From assembly GCA_005885285.1 (NCBI GenBank), contig VAZG01000207.1, positions 1-51,014 on the forward strand: a stretch of DNA of 51,014 bases, in the 5' to 3' direction. Below, in pieces: positions 18,363 to 26,672 of the stretch. The DNA comes from Alphaproteobacteria bacterium (lineage in GTDB: Bacteria; Pseudomonadota; Alphaproteobacteria; Rhizobiales; Xanthobacteraceae). How positions within the stretch are numbered: position 1 is the first letter of the stretch; each line of letters begins with the position of its first letter. The notes under the pieces were generated by a model that worked only from the letters and a program-made list of their open reading frames with translations, was not told the DNA's origin and made no database searches. Position numbers and translations under genes: made by a program.

Positions 18363-20120
18363 TCAGCCGCCACCAGATGTTACCAAAACTTTATTTGTGG
18401 CCGCCGCCTTCAGCATCCGCTCGAGCGTCTCCAGCCGGTCGGCCTCGCGCGGCGGCTTGTCCCAGCGCAACCGGTTGATGCGCGGAAACCGCATCGCGAC
18501 GCCGGATTTGTGCCGCGGCGAGCGCGCCAATCCCTCGAAGGCGACTTCCAGCACCAGGCCCTGATCCGGCTCGTGCACGACATGACGGACCGGTCCGAAT
18601 TTTTCGACTGTGTTGCGGCGCACGAAGCGGTCGATCTGCAACAACTCCTCGTCGGTGAAGCCGAAATAGGCCTTGCCGACCGGCACCAATTGCTCGCCGT
18701 CCTCGCTCTTGGTCCACACCCCGAACGTATAGTCCGAATAATAGGACGAGCGCTTGCCGTGGCCGCGCTGCGCGTACATCAAGACGGCGTCGATGATGTG
18801 CGGGTCGCGCTTCCATTTCCACCACTGCCCTCTCGGCCGGCCGGGCAGATAGGGCGCGTCGCGGCGCTTCAGCATCACGCCCTCGACGGCTTCCGCATCT
18901 TCGCCTGCGCCGGCGTCAGCCGGATCGGCGCGCGCCGCGGCTAGTGCCTGCCAATTGTCGAAGGCAATCGTCGGCGACAGGTCGATACTGACGTCGCCGA
19001 GCTTCCTGACGAACTCCTCCAGCTTTGCCCGCCGCTCGGCAAAGGGCAATTCCCGCAAATCGTTGTCGCCATCGGCGAGCAGATCGTAGGCGCGCAGATG
19101 GATCGGATAGTCCTTGGTCAGCTTTGGCGAAACTACTTTGCGATTGAGGCGCTGCTGCAAGACGTTGAAGGTCTGGACGCGGCCGTCGCGAACCACCAGC
19201 AATTCGCCGTCGATCGCGGCGGGCAGATGCAGCGAGGGCAACAGGTCGGGAAAGCTTTTGGTGATGTCCTCGCCGCTGCGCGAAAAAAGCCGCACCACGT
19301 TATGGCCATGCGGGTCGCGGCCACAGACCGCCTGCACGCGAATGCCGTCCCATTTCCATTCCGCGATATAGTCGGACGGGTCGAGACCGGCAAAATCCGC
19401 ATCCTCGATCGCGTGGGCCAGCATCACCGGACGAAACGGGGCGGGGTCGAGATTGACCGGTTTCTCGCCGCGGCCCTCCAGCCAGGCGAACAGATCGAGA
19501 TAGGGCGGCGCAAGCCCCGGCCACATCAATTCGATGTCGTGGGGATCCTTGTCGCCGAGTGCGGCCGCCGCGGTTTTCGCAAGCCGCGCCGAGATGCCGA
19601 TCCGCATCGCCCCAGTCAGGAGCTTTAACAGCGCCCAGCGGCCGGTCTCGTCGAGCTCGTCGAGCCAGCGCGCGAGCTGCCGCGGCAATTCGCTCTTGCC
19701 GAGGGTGCGAAGCGTGATGACGACCTCGGTCAGGGTCGGCGGCGGCGGATTGTTGTGGCGGGCCGATCGGCGGGATTCGTCACCTCTCCCGCTTGCGGGG
19801 GAGGTCGGATCGCGAAGCGATCCGGGTGGGGGCTCTCCCTCGGGGACTGCCGATGCGGCTTGCCCCCACCCCGACCCTCCCCCGCAAGCGGGAGAGGGAG
19901 CAGACCGGCTTAACAGCACCGGATCGGTGCGTTCTGCGATCAGGTCGCGGATCAACCCGGGTTTCGCGTGCTTGAACGACAGCGCTCCGGTCAGCGCCGC
20001 CAGCGCATAGCCGCGATCGGGGTCTTCGACCTTGCGGAAATACGCCGTGATCAACCGCAGCTTGTTGTTGCGGCCGGGCTCATAGGCGAGGCGGTCCAAT
20101 AATTCGGCAAAGCGGTTCAT
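18363..20120 (-). CDS. ATP-dependent DNA ligase of the Lhr-associated repair cluster, with in-frame repeat insertion
   Basis: 585 residues; ATG at 20120 overlaps the exonuclease stop (ATGA). Seals nicks by ligase adenylation: Lys256 in EWKWDG (KxDG), GELLVV (motif III), AVEGVMLKRRDAPY (motif IV) and WWKWKRD (motif V), then the OB domain. The N-terminal domain starts normally (MNRFAELLDRLAY). Residues about 74-113, however, are translated palindromic repeat (APSPACGGGSGWGQ ... PTSPASGRGD), followed by HNNPPPPTLTEVV. The family segment I expect here (around SYDYVGDL) is absent. The frame is intact, so a protein is made; whether it folds is open. Confidence 0.88.
   Translation of the reverse strand: MNRFAELLDRLAYEPGRNNKLRLITAYFRKVEDPDRGYALAALTGALSFKHAKPGLIRDLIAERTDPVLLSRSAPSPACGGGSGWGQAASAVPEGEPPPGSLRDPTSPASGRGDESRRSARHNNPPPPTLTEVVITLRTLGKSELPRQLARWLDELDETGRWALLKLLTGAMRIGISARLAKTAAAALGDKDPHDIELMWPGLAPPYLDLFAWLEGRGEKPVNLDPAPFRPVMLAHAIEDADFAGLDPSDYIAEWKWDGIRVQAVCGRDPHGHNVVRLFSRSGEDITKSFPDLLPSLHLPAAIDGELLVVRDGRVQTFNVLQQRLNRKVVSPKLTKDYPIHLRAYDLLADGDNDLRELPFAERRAKLEEFVRKLGDVSIDLSPTIAFDNWQALAAARADPADAGAGEDAEAVEGVMLKRRDAPYLPGRPRGQWWKWKRDPHIIDAVLMYAQRGHGKRSSYYSDYTFGVWTKSEDGEQLVPVGKAYFGFTDEELLQIDRFVRRNTVEKFGPVRHVVHEPDQGLVLEVAFEGLARSPRHKSGVAMRFPRINRLRWDKPPREADRLETLERMLKAAATNKVLVTSGGG
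19782..19900. repeat. Palindromic repeat, CTCTCCCGC-GCGGGGGAG family, copy 2, inside the ligase gene
   Basis: CCTCTCCCGCTTGCGGGGGAGG at the left and CCTCCCCCGCAAGCGGGAGAGG at the right, inner GATCGCGAAGCGATC and the inverted pair GGGTGGGGG/CCCCCACCC. It resembles 15762-15884 but lies fully inside a coding frame without a stop. Confidence 0.92.
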
Positions 20121-21157
20121 GCCTCGGCCTCTTCGCCCGGCAGTAGCGTCTCGCTTTCCTCCTCGTCGCCATAACCGACCAGATCGAGCGGCCGAGCGGC
20201 GAGGCCTTTGGTCTGGCACCAATGCACCAGCGCATCTTCCTGGCCATGGGTGACCCAGACTTCGCCCGCGCCTGTGGCCTCGATGGTTGTGGTCAAGCCG
20301 TCCCAGTCGGCATGGTCGGAGATCACCAGCGGCAGTTCGACGCCGCGCTGGCGCGCCCGCGCGCGAACGCGCATCCAGCCCGAGGCGAACGCCGTGACCG
20401 GATCGGGGAAACGCCGCGTCCAGATGTCGGAGGTCGCGGTCGGCGGCGCCAGCGTGATGGTGCCGGCGAGATCGGCCTTCTTCGTGCCCCGGACCGAGCG
20501 CAGCTCGCCGAGCGCCACCCCGCGGCTCTCATAGTAATGCGTGATCTTTTCCATCGCGCCATGCAAATAGATCGGCGCGTCGTAACCGGCCTCGCGGAGC
20601 AATGCGATCACGCGCTGCGCCTTGCCGAGCGAATAGGCGCCGACCAGGTGCGCACGCTCGGGAAATAGCGCGACGGATGCCAGCAGCTTCTTCACTTCAT
20701 CGGCCGCATTGCCGTGGCGAAACACCGGCAGGCCGAACGTGGCCTCGGTGATGAAGACATCGCAAGGCACCACCTCGAACGGCGCGCAGGTCGGATCGGG
20801 CGCGTCCTTGTAGTCGCCGGAGGCGACGATGCAGGTGTGGTTGCAGGTGACCGCGATCTGCGCCGAGCCCAGCACATGGCCGGCGGGGTGGAATTTGATG
20901 GTGACGCCGCCGAGCCGGACCTCCTCGCCGTAGCGAAGCGCCTGGGTGCTGCGGGCGAAATTGTCGCCGTAACGCAGCCGCATCATGTCGAGCGTCTCCT
21001 GGGTCGCCAGCACCGCGCCGTGACCGGCCCTGGCGTGATCGGAATGGCCGTGGGTGATCACGGCGCGCTCCACGGGCCGTACCGGATCGATATGAAAGGC
21101 GCCCCCCTTGCAGCACAGGCCGGCGGGGACAGGCATCAGGATGTCTTGCGGACGCAT
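20117..21157 (-). CDS. Ligase-associated DNA exonuclease (MBL fold, beta-CASP/SNM1-like)
   Basis: 346 residues from the ATG at 21157 (longer starts exist; family members begin near RPQDIL). Metal motif ITHGHSDHARAGH; later ligands in PAGHVLGSAQ and SGDYKD, and the C-terminal VISDHADW and VTHGQ. The companion nuclease of the ligase in the four-gene repair cluster described in Pseudomonas putida. Coupled to the ligase by a 4-nt overlap. Divergent from the methyltransferase gene at 21326. Confidence 0.92.
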   Translation of the reverse strand: MRPQDILMPVPAGLCCKGGAFHIDPVRPVERAVITHGHSDHARAGHGAVLATQETLDMMRLRYGDNFARSTQALRYGEEVRLGGVTIKFHPAGHVLGSAQIAVTCNHTCIVASGDYKDAPDPTCAPFEVVPCDVFITEATFGLPVFRHGNAADEVKKLLASVALFPERAHLVGAYSLGKAQRVIALLREAGYDAPIYLHGAMEKITHYYESRGVALGELRSVRGTKKADLAGTITLAPPTATSDIWTRRFPDPVTAFASGWMRVRARARQRGVELPLVISDHADWDGLTTTIEATGAGEVWVTHGQEDALVHWCQTKGLAARPLDLVGYGDEEESETLLPGEEAEA

Positions 21158-21325
21158 TCCAGTTATATAGGCGGGCTTACCCCGATTTTTAGCTGTCATG
21201 CGCGGGCTTGACCCGTGCATCCATCTCCTGGAAGAATCTTTTATCGATGGATTGCCGTGCATAGGCGAGCGGAAGCGACGCCGTCCTTCGGTCGGCTATG
21301 CCCGGCAATAACGAGATTGGAGCCA

Positions 21326-22252
21326 ATGCCCGCGCGCCTGTTTCTGTCCTCCGGCGATCTCGTTGCCGACCGCCGGTTCGAATTCGCGCGCGATCTGCAA
21401 TTGAAAGGCGATCTTGCGGCCGCCGCCGATCTGCTGATGCAGGCCATTGAGCTCGCGCCGAATTTTATCTCCGCGTGGTTCACGCTCGGCGAAATCCGAA
21501 CACAGCTCGGCCAGCGCGACGAGGCGATCGCAGCGTTTCGCAAAGCCCGCGCCGCCGATCCCGGTGACCGTCATGGCGCTTGCCTCAAGCTGATGCGGCT
21601 CGGCGCCGAGAAGATCGCTGACATGCCGCGGGCCTATGTGCGGGCGCTGTTCGATCAATATGCGCCGCGGTTCGAGGCGGCGCTGATCGACGGTCTCGAT
21701 TATCGCGGGCCTTCGCTGCTGTTTCGGGCAGTGCTCGCGGTTCGAGCGGCGGCGAAGAAGCCCGCCTTCTTCAAGCGCGCCATCGACCTTGGCTGCGGCA
21801 CCGGGCTCGCCGCGAGCGCGTTCGCCAGGGAGGTCGATCGGTTCACGGGTTTCGACCTGTCGCCGAAGATGATCGAGCGCGCTCGTACGACCGGGCTCTA
21901 TGCGGAGCTTGAGGCGGCCGACATGGTGCAGGGGCTGCGAGGAAGGCCTGACGGCTGCGCCGAACTCGTTCTTGCGGCGGACGCGATGGTTTATTTGTGC
22001 GATCTCTCAGCCGTTCTGGCCGAGGTAAAACGCGTGCTGGTGGCCGGTGGCTTGCTGGCTTTCACGGTTGAGACCCACAAGGGCGACGGCGTCATTATCG
22101 GCGAGGGGCTGCGCTACGCGCATGGCGCCAACTATGTGCGCGCGAGGATCGCGGCGGCGGGGTTGACGCTGGCGCATCTTGCGGATTGGTCGGCGCGCAA
22201 CGAGGACAATGTGCCGGTGCCCGGTCTGGTCGCGGTCGCGACAAAGAGTTGA
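21326..22252 (+). CDS. SAM-dependent methyltransferase with N-terminal TPR segment
   Basis: 308 residues, ATG at 21326 (GGAG just upstream). Residues about 10-90 look like two TPR helices-pairs (AAADLLMQAIELAPNFISAW, FTLGEIRTQLGQRDEAIAAF). Then comes a class I methyltransferase: motif I AIDLGCGTGLAASAF, FTGFDLSPKMIERA (motif II), ELVLAADAMVYL (motif IV) and LLAFTVETHKG. COG4976-like, cytoplasmic; substrate unknown. It sits at the head of the helicase arm of the repair cluster, 54 nt before the Lhr gene, which suggests co-transcription. Confidence 0.85.
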   Translation: MPARLFLSSGDLVADRRFEFARDLQLKGDLAAAADLLMQAIELAPNFISAWFTLGEIRTQLGQRDEAIAAFRKARAADPGDRHGACLKLMRLGAEKIADMPRAYVRALFDQYAPRFEAALIDGLDYRGPSLLFRAVLAVRAAAKKPAFFKRAIDLGCGTGLAASAFAREVDRFTGFDLSPKMIERARTTGLYAELEAADMVQGLRGRPDGCAELVLAADAMVYLCDLSAVLAEVKRVLVAGGLLAFTVETHKGDGVIIGEGLRYAHGANYVRARIAAAGLTLAHLADWSARNEDNVPVPGLVAVATKS

Positions 22253-22306
22253 TCTCCATCCGCGGTGCCCTCGACGAAACGGCGCTGACGGCTTACCTGT
22301 TGAGCC

Positions 22307-24865
22307 GTGTCGCTCCTTAGCTTGCCTGAACCGTCGGCCGAGACGGCCACGCTATTGCCGGACCGCTTTCGCCGCTGGTTCGCCTCGCGCGGCTGGTCGC
22401 CGCGCGAACATCAGCTCGCGCTGCTGGCCAAGGCCCGCGACAACCGTTCGGCGCTGCTGATTGCGCCCACCGGCGCCGGCAAGACGCTGGCCGGGTTTTT
22501 GCCGACCTTGGTCGAGCTATCCTCACCAGCTCCGGCGAGCTTCATTTCCAGCGGCCGCAGCGTGCAGAAGAGCCGCGGGCTGCACACCCTTTATATCTCG
22601 CCATTGAAGGCGCTCGCGGTCGACATCGCGCGCAATCTGGAAACGCCGGTTACCGAGATGGGGCTGCCGATCAAGATCGAGACCCGCACCGGCGACACGC
22701 CGGTTTCGCTGCGCCAGCGGCAGCGGCGTTATCCGCCGGACGTCCTGCTCACCACGCCAGAGCAACTGGCGCTGCTGTTGTCCTCCGACGACGCGCCGTT
22801 TCTGTTTTCATCCCTGCGACGAATTGTACTCGACGAGTTGCACGCGCTGGTGACGTCGAAGCGCGGCGATCTGCTGTCGCTGGGTCTGGCACGGCTGTGG
22901 CGGCTCGCGCCCGAGATACGCGCGATCGGGCTGTCGGCGACGGTCGCCGAACCGGAGCAGCTGGCGCGGTTTCTGGTACCGCAACGTGACGGCAGGGAGG
23001 CTGCCGCCGACGTCGTGATCGCTGGCGGCGCGGCGGCGCCGGTTGTCGAAATGCTCGACACAAAAGAGCGCCTGCCATGGGCCGGCCATACCGCGCGCCA
23101 TGCGCTCAACGAGGTCTACGACCTGATCAAGCGCAACAACACCACGCTGGTGTTCGTCAACACCCGCAGCCAGGCCGAGATGCTGTTCCAGGATCTCTGG
23201 CGCATGAATGACGATGCGTTGGCGATCGCGTTGCATCACGGCTCGCTCGATGTCGCCCAACGCCGCAAGGTCGAGGACGCGATGGCGGCCGGCAAACTGC
23301 GCGGCGTGGTCTGCACGTCTTCGCTTGATTTGGGCGTCGATTGGGGCGACGTCGATCTCGTCATCAATATCGGCGCGCCCAAGGGGGCGTCGCGGCTGAT
23401 GCAACGCATAGGCCGCGCCAATCACCGCATCGATGAAGCTTCGCGCGCCGTTCTGGTTCCGGCCAACCGCTTCGAGGTGCTGGAATGCGCCGTGGCGATC
23501 GATGCGATCGCGGAAAACGTGCAGGATACCCCGCCCTTGCGCACCGGCGCGCTGGATGTGCTGGCACAGCACGTGCTCGGCTGTGCCTGCGGCGAACCGT
23601 TTCTGTCCGACGCGCTCTATGCCGAGGTGCTGACGGCCGCACCTTATTCGAAGCTGGCGCGGACCGATTTCGACGATGTCGTCGACTTCGTCGCCACCGG
23701 CGGCTATGCGCTGAAAACCTATGAGCGGTTCGCGCGCATCAAGCAGGACAAGGCCGGGCGCTGGCGCGTGGCCAATCCGAGGGTGCGGCAAAGCTATCGC
23801 CTCAATGTCGGCACCATCGTCGAGGAGGCGATGCTCAAAGTGCGGCTGGTGCGCTCGCGCGGCGGCGGGTCGGGCTCGACCGGCGCACTCGGCCGCGGCG
23901 GACGCATGTTGGGCGAGATCGAGGAATATTTCATCGAGGGCCTCGTGGTCGGCGACACCTTTGTGTTCGGTGGCGAGGTGGTGCGCTACGAGGCGCTGGT
24001 CGAAGATCAGGTCTACGTGTCCCGCGCCAACGACAAGGACGCCAAAGTGCCGTCCTACATGGGCGGCAAATTTCCGCTCTCGACTTATCTCGCCGAGCGC
24101 GTCCGTAAATTGCTCGACGATAACAGCGCCTGGAACGCGCTGCCGGACCAGGTGCGCGACTGGCTGTCCTTGCAAAAGCACTTTTCGCACGTGCCCGGCG
24201 TGCGCGAGTTGTTGGTCGAAACCTTTCCGCGCGGCAACAAGCATTACCTCGTCTGCTACCCGTTCGAGGGACGGCTTGCCCACCAGACGCTCGGTATGCT
24301 GCTGACGCGGCGGCTGGAGCGCGCCCGCGCCCGCCCGCTCGGCTTCGTCGCCAATGAATATGCGCTTGCGATCTGGGGATTGGGCGACACCGCGTTCATG
24401 GTCCGGCAGGGCAGGCTTGATCTCAACGCGCTGTTCGATCCGGACATGCTGGGCGACGATCTCGAGGCGTGGCTTGCGGAATCTGCGCTGATGAAACGCA
24501 CCTTCCGCAATTGCGCGCTGATTTCAGGCCTGATCGCGCGTCGCTTCACCGACGAAGACAAGACCAGGCGGCAGGTGCTGTTCTCGACCGACTTGATCTA
24601 TGACGTGCTGCGCAAGCATCAGGCGGACCATGTACTGTTGCGCGGGGCCCGCGCCGATGCCGCGAGCGGGCTGCTCGATTTGCGCCGGCTCGGTGATATG
24701 CTGTCGCGAATCCATGGCCGAATCATCCACAAGGAACTCGATCGCGTTTCGCCGCTCGCAGTCCCTGTGATGCTGGAAATCGGCCGCGAACAGGTTTATG
24801 GCGAAGCATCCGACGAGCTATTGGCCGAAGCCGCCGATGAGCTTGTCAAAGAGGCGACAGGATAG
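22307..24865 (+). CDS. Ligase-associated DEXH-box helicase (Lhr-Core)
   Basis: 852 residues, GTG start at 22307. Superfamily 2 helicase: Q-like SPREHQLALLAKA, Walker A IAPTGAGKTLAGFLP (53-67), motif II VLDELHAL near 176, motif III AIGLSATV, and motif VI MQRIGRANHR. The rest is the winged-helix and beta-barrel Lhr core. Length fits the Lhr-Core form, without the extra domain of long Lhr. It is a 3'-5' ATP-dependent translocase and helicase for DNA/RNA hybrids in characterised relatives. Followed after 3 or 42 nt by pdeM, depending on start. Confidence 0.95.
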   Translation: MSLLSLPEPSAETATLLPDRFRRWFASRGWSPREHQLALLAKARDNRSALLIAPTGAGKTLAGFLPTLVELSSPAPASFISSGRSVQKSRGLHTLYISPLKALAVDIARNLETPVTEMGLPIKIETRTGDTPVSLRQRQRRYPPDVLLTTPEQLALLLSSDDAPFLFSSLRRIVLDELHALVTSKRGDLLSLGLARLWRLAPEIRAIGLSATVAEPEQLARFLVPQRDGREAAADVVIAGGAAAPVVEMLDTKERLPWAGHTARHALNEVYDLIKRNNTTLVFVNTRSQAEMLFQDLWRMNDDALAIALHHGSLDVAQRRKVEDAMAAGKLRGVVCTSSLDLGVDWGDVDLVINIGAPKGASRLMQRIGRANHRIDEASRAVLVPANRFEVLECAVAIDAIAENVQDTPPLRTGALDVLAQHVLGCACGEPFLSDALYAEVLTAAPYSKLARTDFDDVVDFVATGGYALKTYERFARIKQDKAGRWRVANPRVRQSYRLNVGTIVEEAMLKVRLVRSRGGGSGSTGALGRGGRMLGEIEEYFIEGLVVGDTFVFGGEVVRYEALVEDQVYVSRANDKDAKVPSYMGGKFPLSTYLAERVRKLLDDNSAWNALPDQVRDWLSLQKHFSHVPGVRELLVETFPRGNKHYLVCYPFEGRLAHQTLGMLLTRRLERARARPLGFVANEYALAIWGLGDTAFMVRQGRLDLNALFDPDMLGDDLEAWLAESALMKRTFRNCALISGLIARRFTDEDKTRRQVLFSTDLIYDVLRKHQADHVLLRGARADAASGLLDLRRLGDMLSRIHGRIIHKELDRVSPLAVPVMLEIGREQVYGEASDELLAEAADELVKEATG

Positions 24866-24907
24866 AACGTGACGGCGAGCGCGCAATCTTCGAGAGAGGG
24901 CCGGACG

Positions 24908-25576
24908 ATGCGCGCTTCGACAGTTTCCATCGCAGGCGTGACTTTGGTGGCCGATCTCTCCGGCGCGCTGTTCTGGGAAGAGCAGAGCCTGCTCATTGTC
25001 TCCGACCTGCATCTGGAAAAGGGTTCCAGCTTCGCCGCGCGCGGCGTGCTGCTGCCGCCTTACGATACGGTCGCGACCTTGAGCCGGCTGGCGATCGTGA
25101 TCGCGCGGCATGATCCGGGCATGGTGATCGCGCTCGGCGATAGTTTTCACGATCGCGACGCGCATCAGCGGTTGTCCGATATCGATCGCGGCGTCATCAC
25201 GGCGCTGCAGGCCCAGCGCGACTGGATCTGGATCTCAGGCAATCACGACCCGGCATTGCCGACAGATTTGGGCGGCGTGGTGGCGAGCGAGGTCGCGATC
25301 GGTCCGATCGCCTTTCGCCACCAGCCGACCGGCGCCGCGGGCGAGATCGCCGGCCATCTGCACCCCAAGGCCCGCGTCGCCACCCGCGGCCGCTCGATGG
25401 AACGGCGCTGCTTTGCCTGCGATGGCGAGCGCGCGGTGATGCCGGCATTCGGCGCCTATACCGGCGGCCTCAGCATCCGCGACGCGGCCTTCGCAAAGAT
25501 ATTCCAGTCGCGCTTCATGGCCCATGTGCTCGGCGACAACCGCGTGCACACCATCACCGCCTCGCGGTGTTATTGA
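24908..25576 (+). CDS. pdeM: Ligase-associated DNA endonuclease PdeM (metallophosphoesterase)
   Basis: 222 residues from the ATG at 24908, chosen for GAGAGAGGG seven bases upstream; a GTG at 24869 adds 13 residues. Calcineurin-like metal site: SDLHLEKGSS (Asp33, His35), ALGDSFHDRD, the GNHDP box, and GHLHPKAR near the C-terminus. LLPPYDTVATL is a marker of this family. In P. putida the equivalent (MPE) is a manganese-dependent nuclease. Last gene of the helicase arm. Confidence 0.93.
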   Translation: MRASTVSIAGVTLVADLSGALFWEEQSLLIVSDLHLEKGSSFAARGVLLPPYDTVATLSRLAIVIARHDPGMVIALGDSFHDRDAHQRLSDIDRGVITALQAQRDWIWISGNHDPALPTDLGGVVASEVAIGPIAFRHQPTGAAGEIAGHLHPKARVATRGRSMERRCFACDGERAVMPAFGAYTGGLSIRDAAFAKIFQSRFMAHVLGDNRVHTITASRCY

Positions 25577-25596
25577 GCGGATCCTTTGCACACTGA

Positions 25597-25700
25597 CCTC
25601 GTCCTGAGGAGCGCGCTTGCGCGCGTCTCGAAGGATGGCCAGAGGCTCCAGCGTGGCCTCATGGTTCGAGACGCGCAAGATGCGCTCCTCACCATGAGGG
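25597..25700. repeat. Palindromic repeat, CCTCATGGTGAGGAGCGC family, copy 1
   Basis: CCTCGTCCTGAGGAGCGCGCTTGCGCGCGTCTCGAAGGATGG followed by CCTCATGGTTCGAGACGCGC and GCGCTCCTCACCATGAGG. Inverted arms CCTCAT/ATGAGG and GTCTCGAA/TTCGAGAC. Further copies at 28387-28482 and 47926-48023. Lies between pdeM and the LysR gene, whose stops converge. Confidence 0.85.
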
Positions 25701-25712
25701 TGGAGGTCGTGC

Positions 25713-26576
25713 CTACGCCGCCTTCGCTTGCACGTCGTCGCAGAATTCGGCCAGGCGTTCGGCGAGCCGCAACGTCGCGGGGTTTGCGTTGGGGGAGGCC
25801 ACCAGCGCCACTTCGGTCTTGTCGATGGGCGCAAAGCCATCCTTGGCGGTGAGCACGCGGTGATCGGCCTGGATCGCCATCTCGGACAGGATGCTCAAGC
25901 CCATGCCGGCGGCGACCGCGGCCTGGATGCCGGCAAGGCTTGAGGAGGTATAGGCCATGTGCCAGGCGCGTCCGGCGCTTTCCAGCGCATGGATGGCGCG
26001 GGCGCGATAAAGGCAGCCGGCGGGAAAGCCGATCAGCGGCACCGATCCGTTTCTTGTGTCGCGCGGATGGCTTTTGCTGGTGACCCAATGCACCCGTTCC
26101 GGCCACACCGCGATGCCACCCTTTTCGCCGGCCGCGCGTTTGAACAGCGCCAGATCGAGGTCGCCGCGTTCGAGATCGCGCTTGAGATACGTGCTTTGAT
26201 CGGCGCGAACATCAAGCCGCAGGCCGGGATGGGAGCGCGAAAATGCCGCCAACAACTTGGTCAGCCGATAGGCGGCGAAATCCTCGGGAACGCCGAGCCG
26301 TACCGCGCCTTCATGGTCCGGCCGCGCCACCACATCGCGGGCTTCCTCGGCGAGCGACAACAGCCGCCGCGCATAGGACAACAGCCGCTCGCCGGCCTCC
26401 GTCGGTGTCACATCCTTGCCCGAGCGGTTCAAAAGCGGTTGGCCGATATCGTCCTCCAACCGCTTGATCTGCTGGCTGACGGTCGACTGGGTGCGGTGGA
26501 CGCGTTCGCCGGCGCGGGTGAAGCCGCCGGAATCGACCACCGAGACGAAACTGCGGAGCAACTCAAGATCAAGCAT
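25713..26576 (-). CDS. LysR family transcriptional regulator
   Basis: 287 residues; ATG at 26576 (a TTG three codons earlier is less likely). N-terminal winged HTH: LRSFVSVVDSGGFTRAGERV and HRTQSTVSQQIKRLEDDIGQ. Then linker helix and a two-lobed effector domain (DVRADQSTYLKRDLERGDLD, AAVAAGMGLSILSE). Divergent from the DMT transporter gene with a 96-nt AT-rich gap, the classical layout in which a LysR protein controls its neighbour. The effector may be the transporter's substrate. Confidence 0.92.
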   Translation of the reverse strand: MLDLELLRSFVSVVDSGGFTRAGERVHRTQSTVSQQIKRLEDDIGQPLLNRSGKDVTPTEAGERLLSYARRLLSLAEEARDVVARPDHEGAVRLGVPEDFAAYRLTKLLAAFSRSHPGLRLDVRADQSTYLKRDLERGDLDLALFKRAAGEKGGIAVWPERVHWVTSKSHPRDTRNGSVPLIGFPAGCLYRARAIHALESAGRAWHMAYTSSSLAGIQAAVAAGMGLSILSEMAIQADHRVLTAKDGFAPIDKTEVALVASPNANPATLRLAERLAEFCDDVQAKAA

Positions 26577-26672
26577 GCGAGCCAATCATTTATAAATCCA
26601 CTGCACATTAGTTTATCATTTAATTTCCAAATAGCAACGCACGCTCCTACATCAAGCGACAAAGGAGACCCC
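26577..26672. promoter_or_regulatory. LysR/DMT divergent promoter region
   Basis: Markedly AT-rich compared with its surroundings. Direct repeats TCATTTA at 26586 and 26616, 30 nt (about three helical turns) apart, and an inverted ATAAA-N15-TTTAT (26592-26616), are candidate LysR sites. TATAAA on the minus strand near 26591-26597 may be the -10 of lysR. AAAGGAG precedes the transporter start. Confidence 0.45.

Noticed and set aside
18363..20120. Ligase as a non-homologous end-joining LigD
   Set aside because: No polymerase or phosphoesterase domain and no ku gene nearby; the neighbours are those of the Lhr-associated repair cluster.
22808..24283. Open frame of 491 codons on the minus strand
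   Set aside because: Antisense to the Lhr helicase, whose motifs are all intact; composition is Arg/His/Asp-rich as expected for a shadow frame in GC-rich DNA.
25959..26672. Long N-terminal extension of the DMT transporter
   Set aside because: Lies over the LysR gene on the other strand; the ATG at 26673 has an excellent ribosome site and fits the family.
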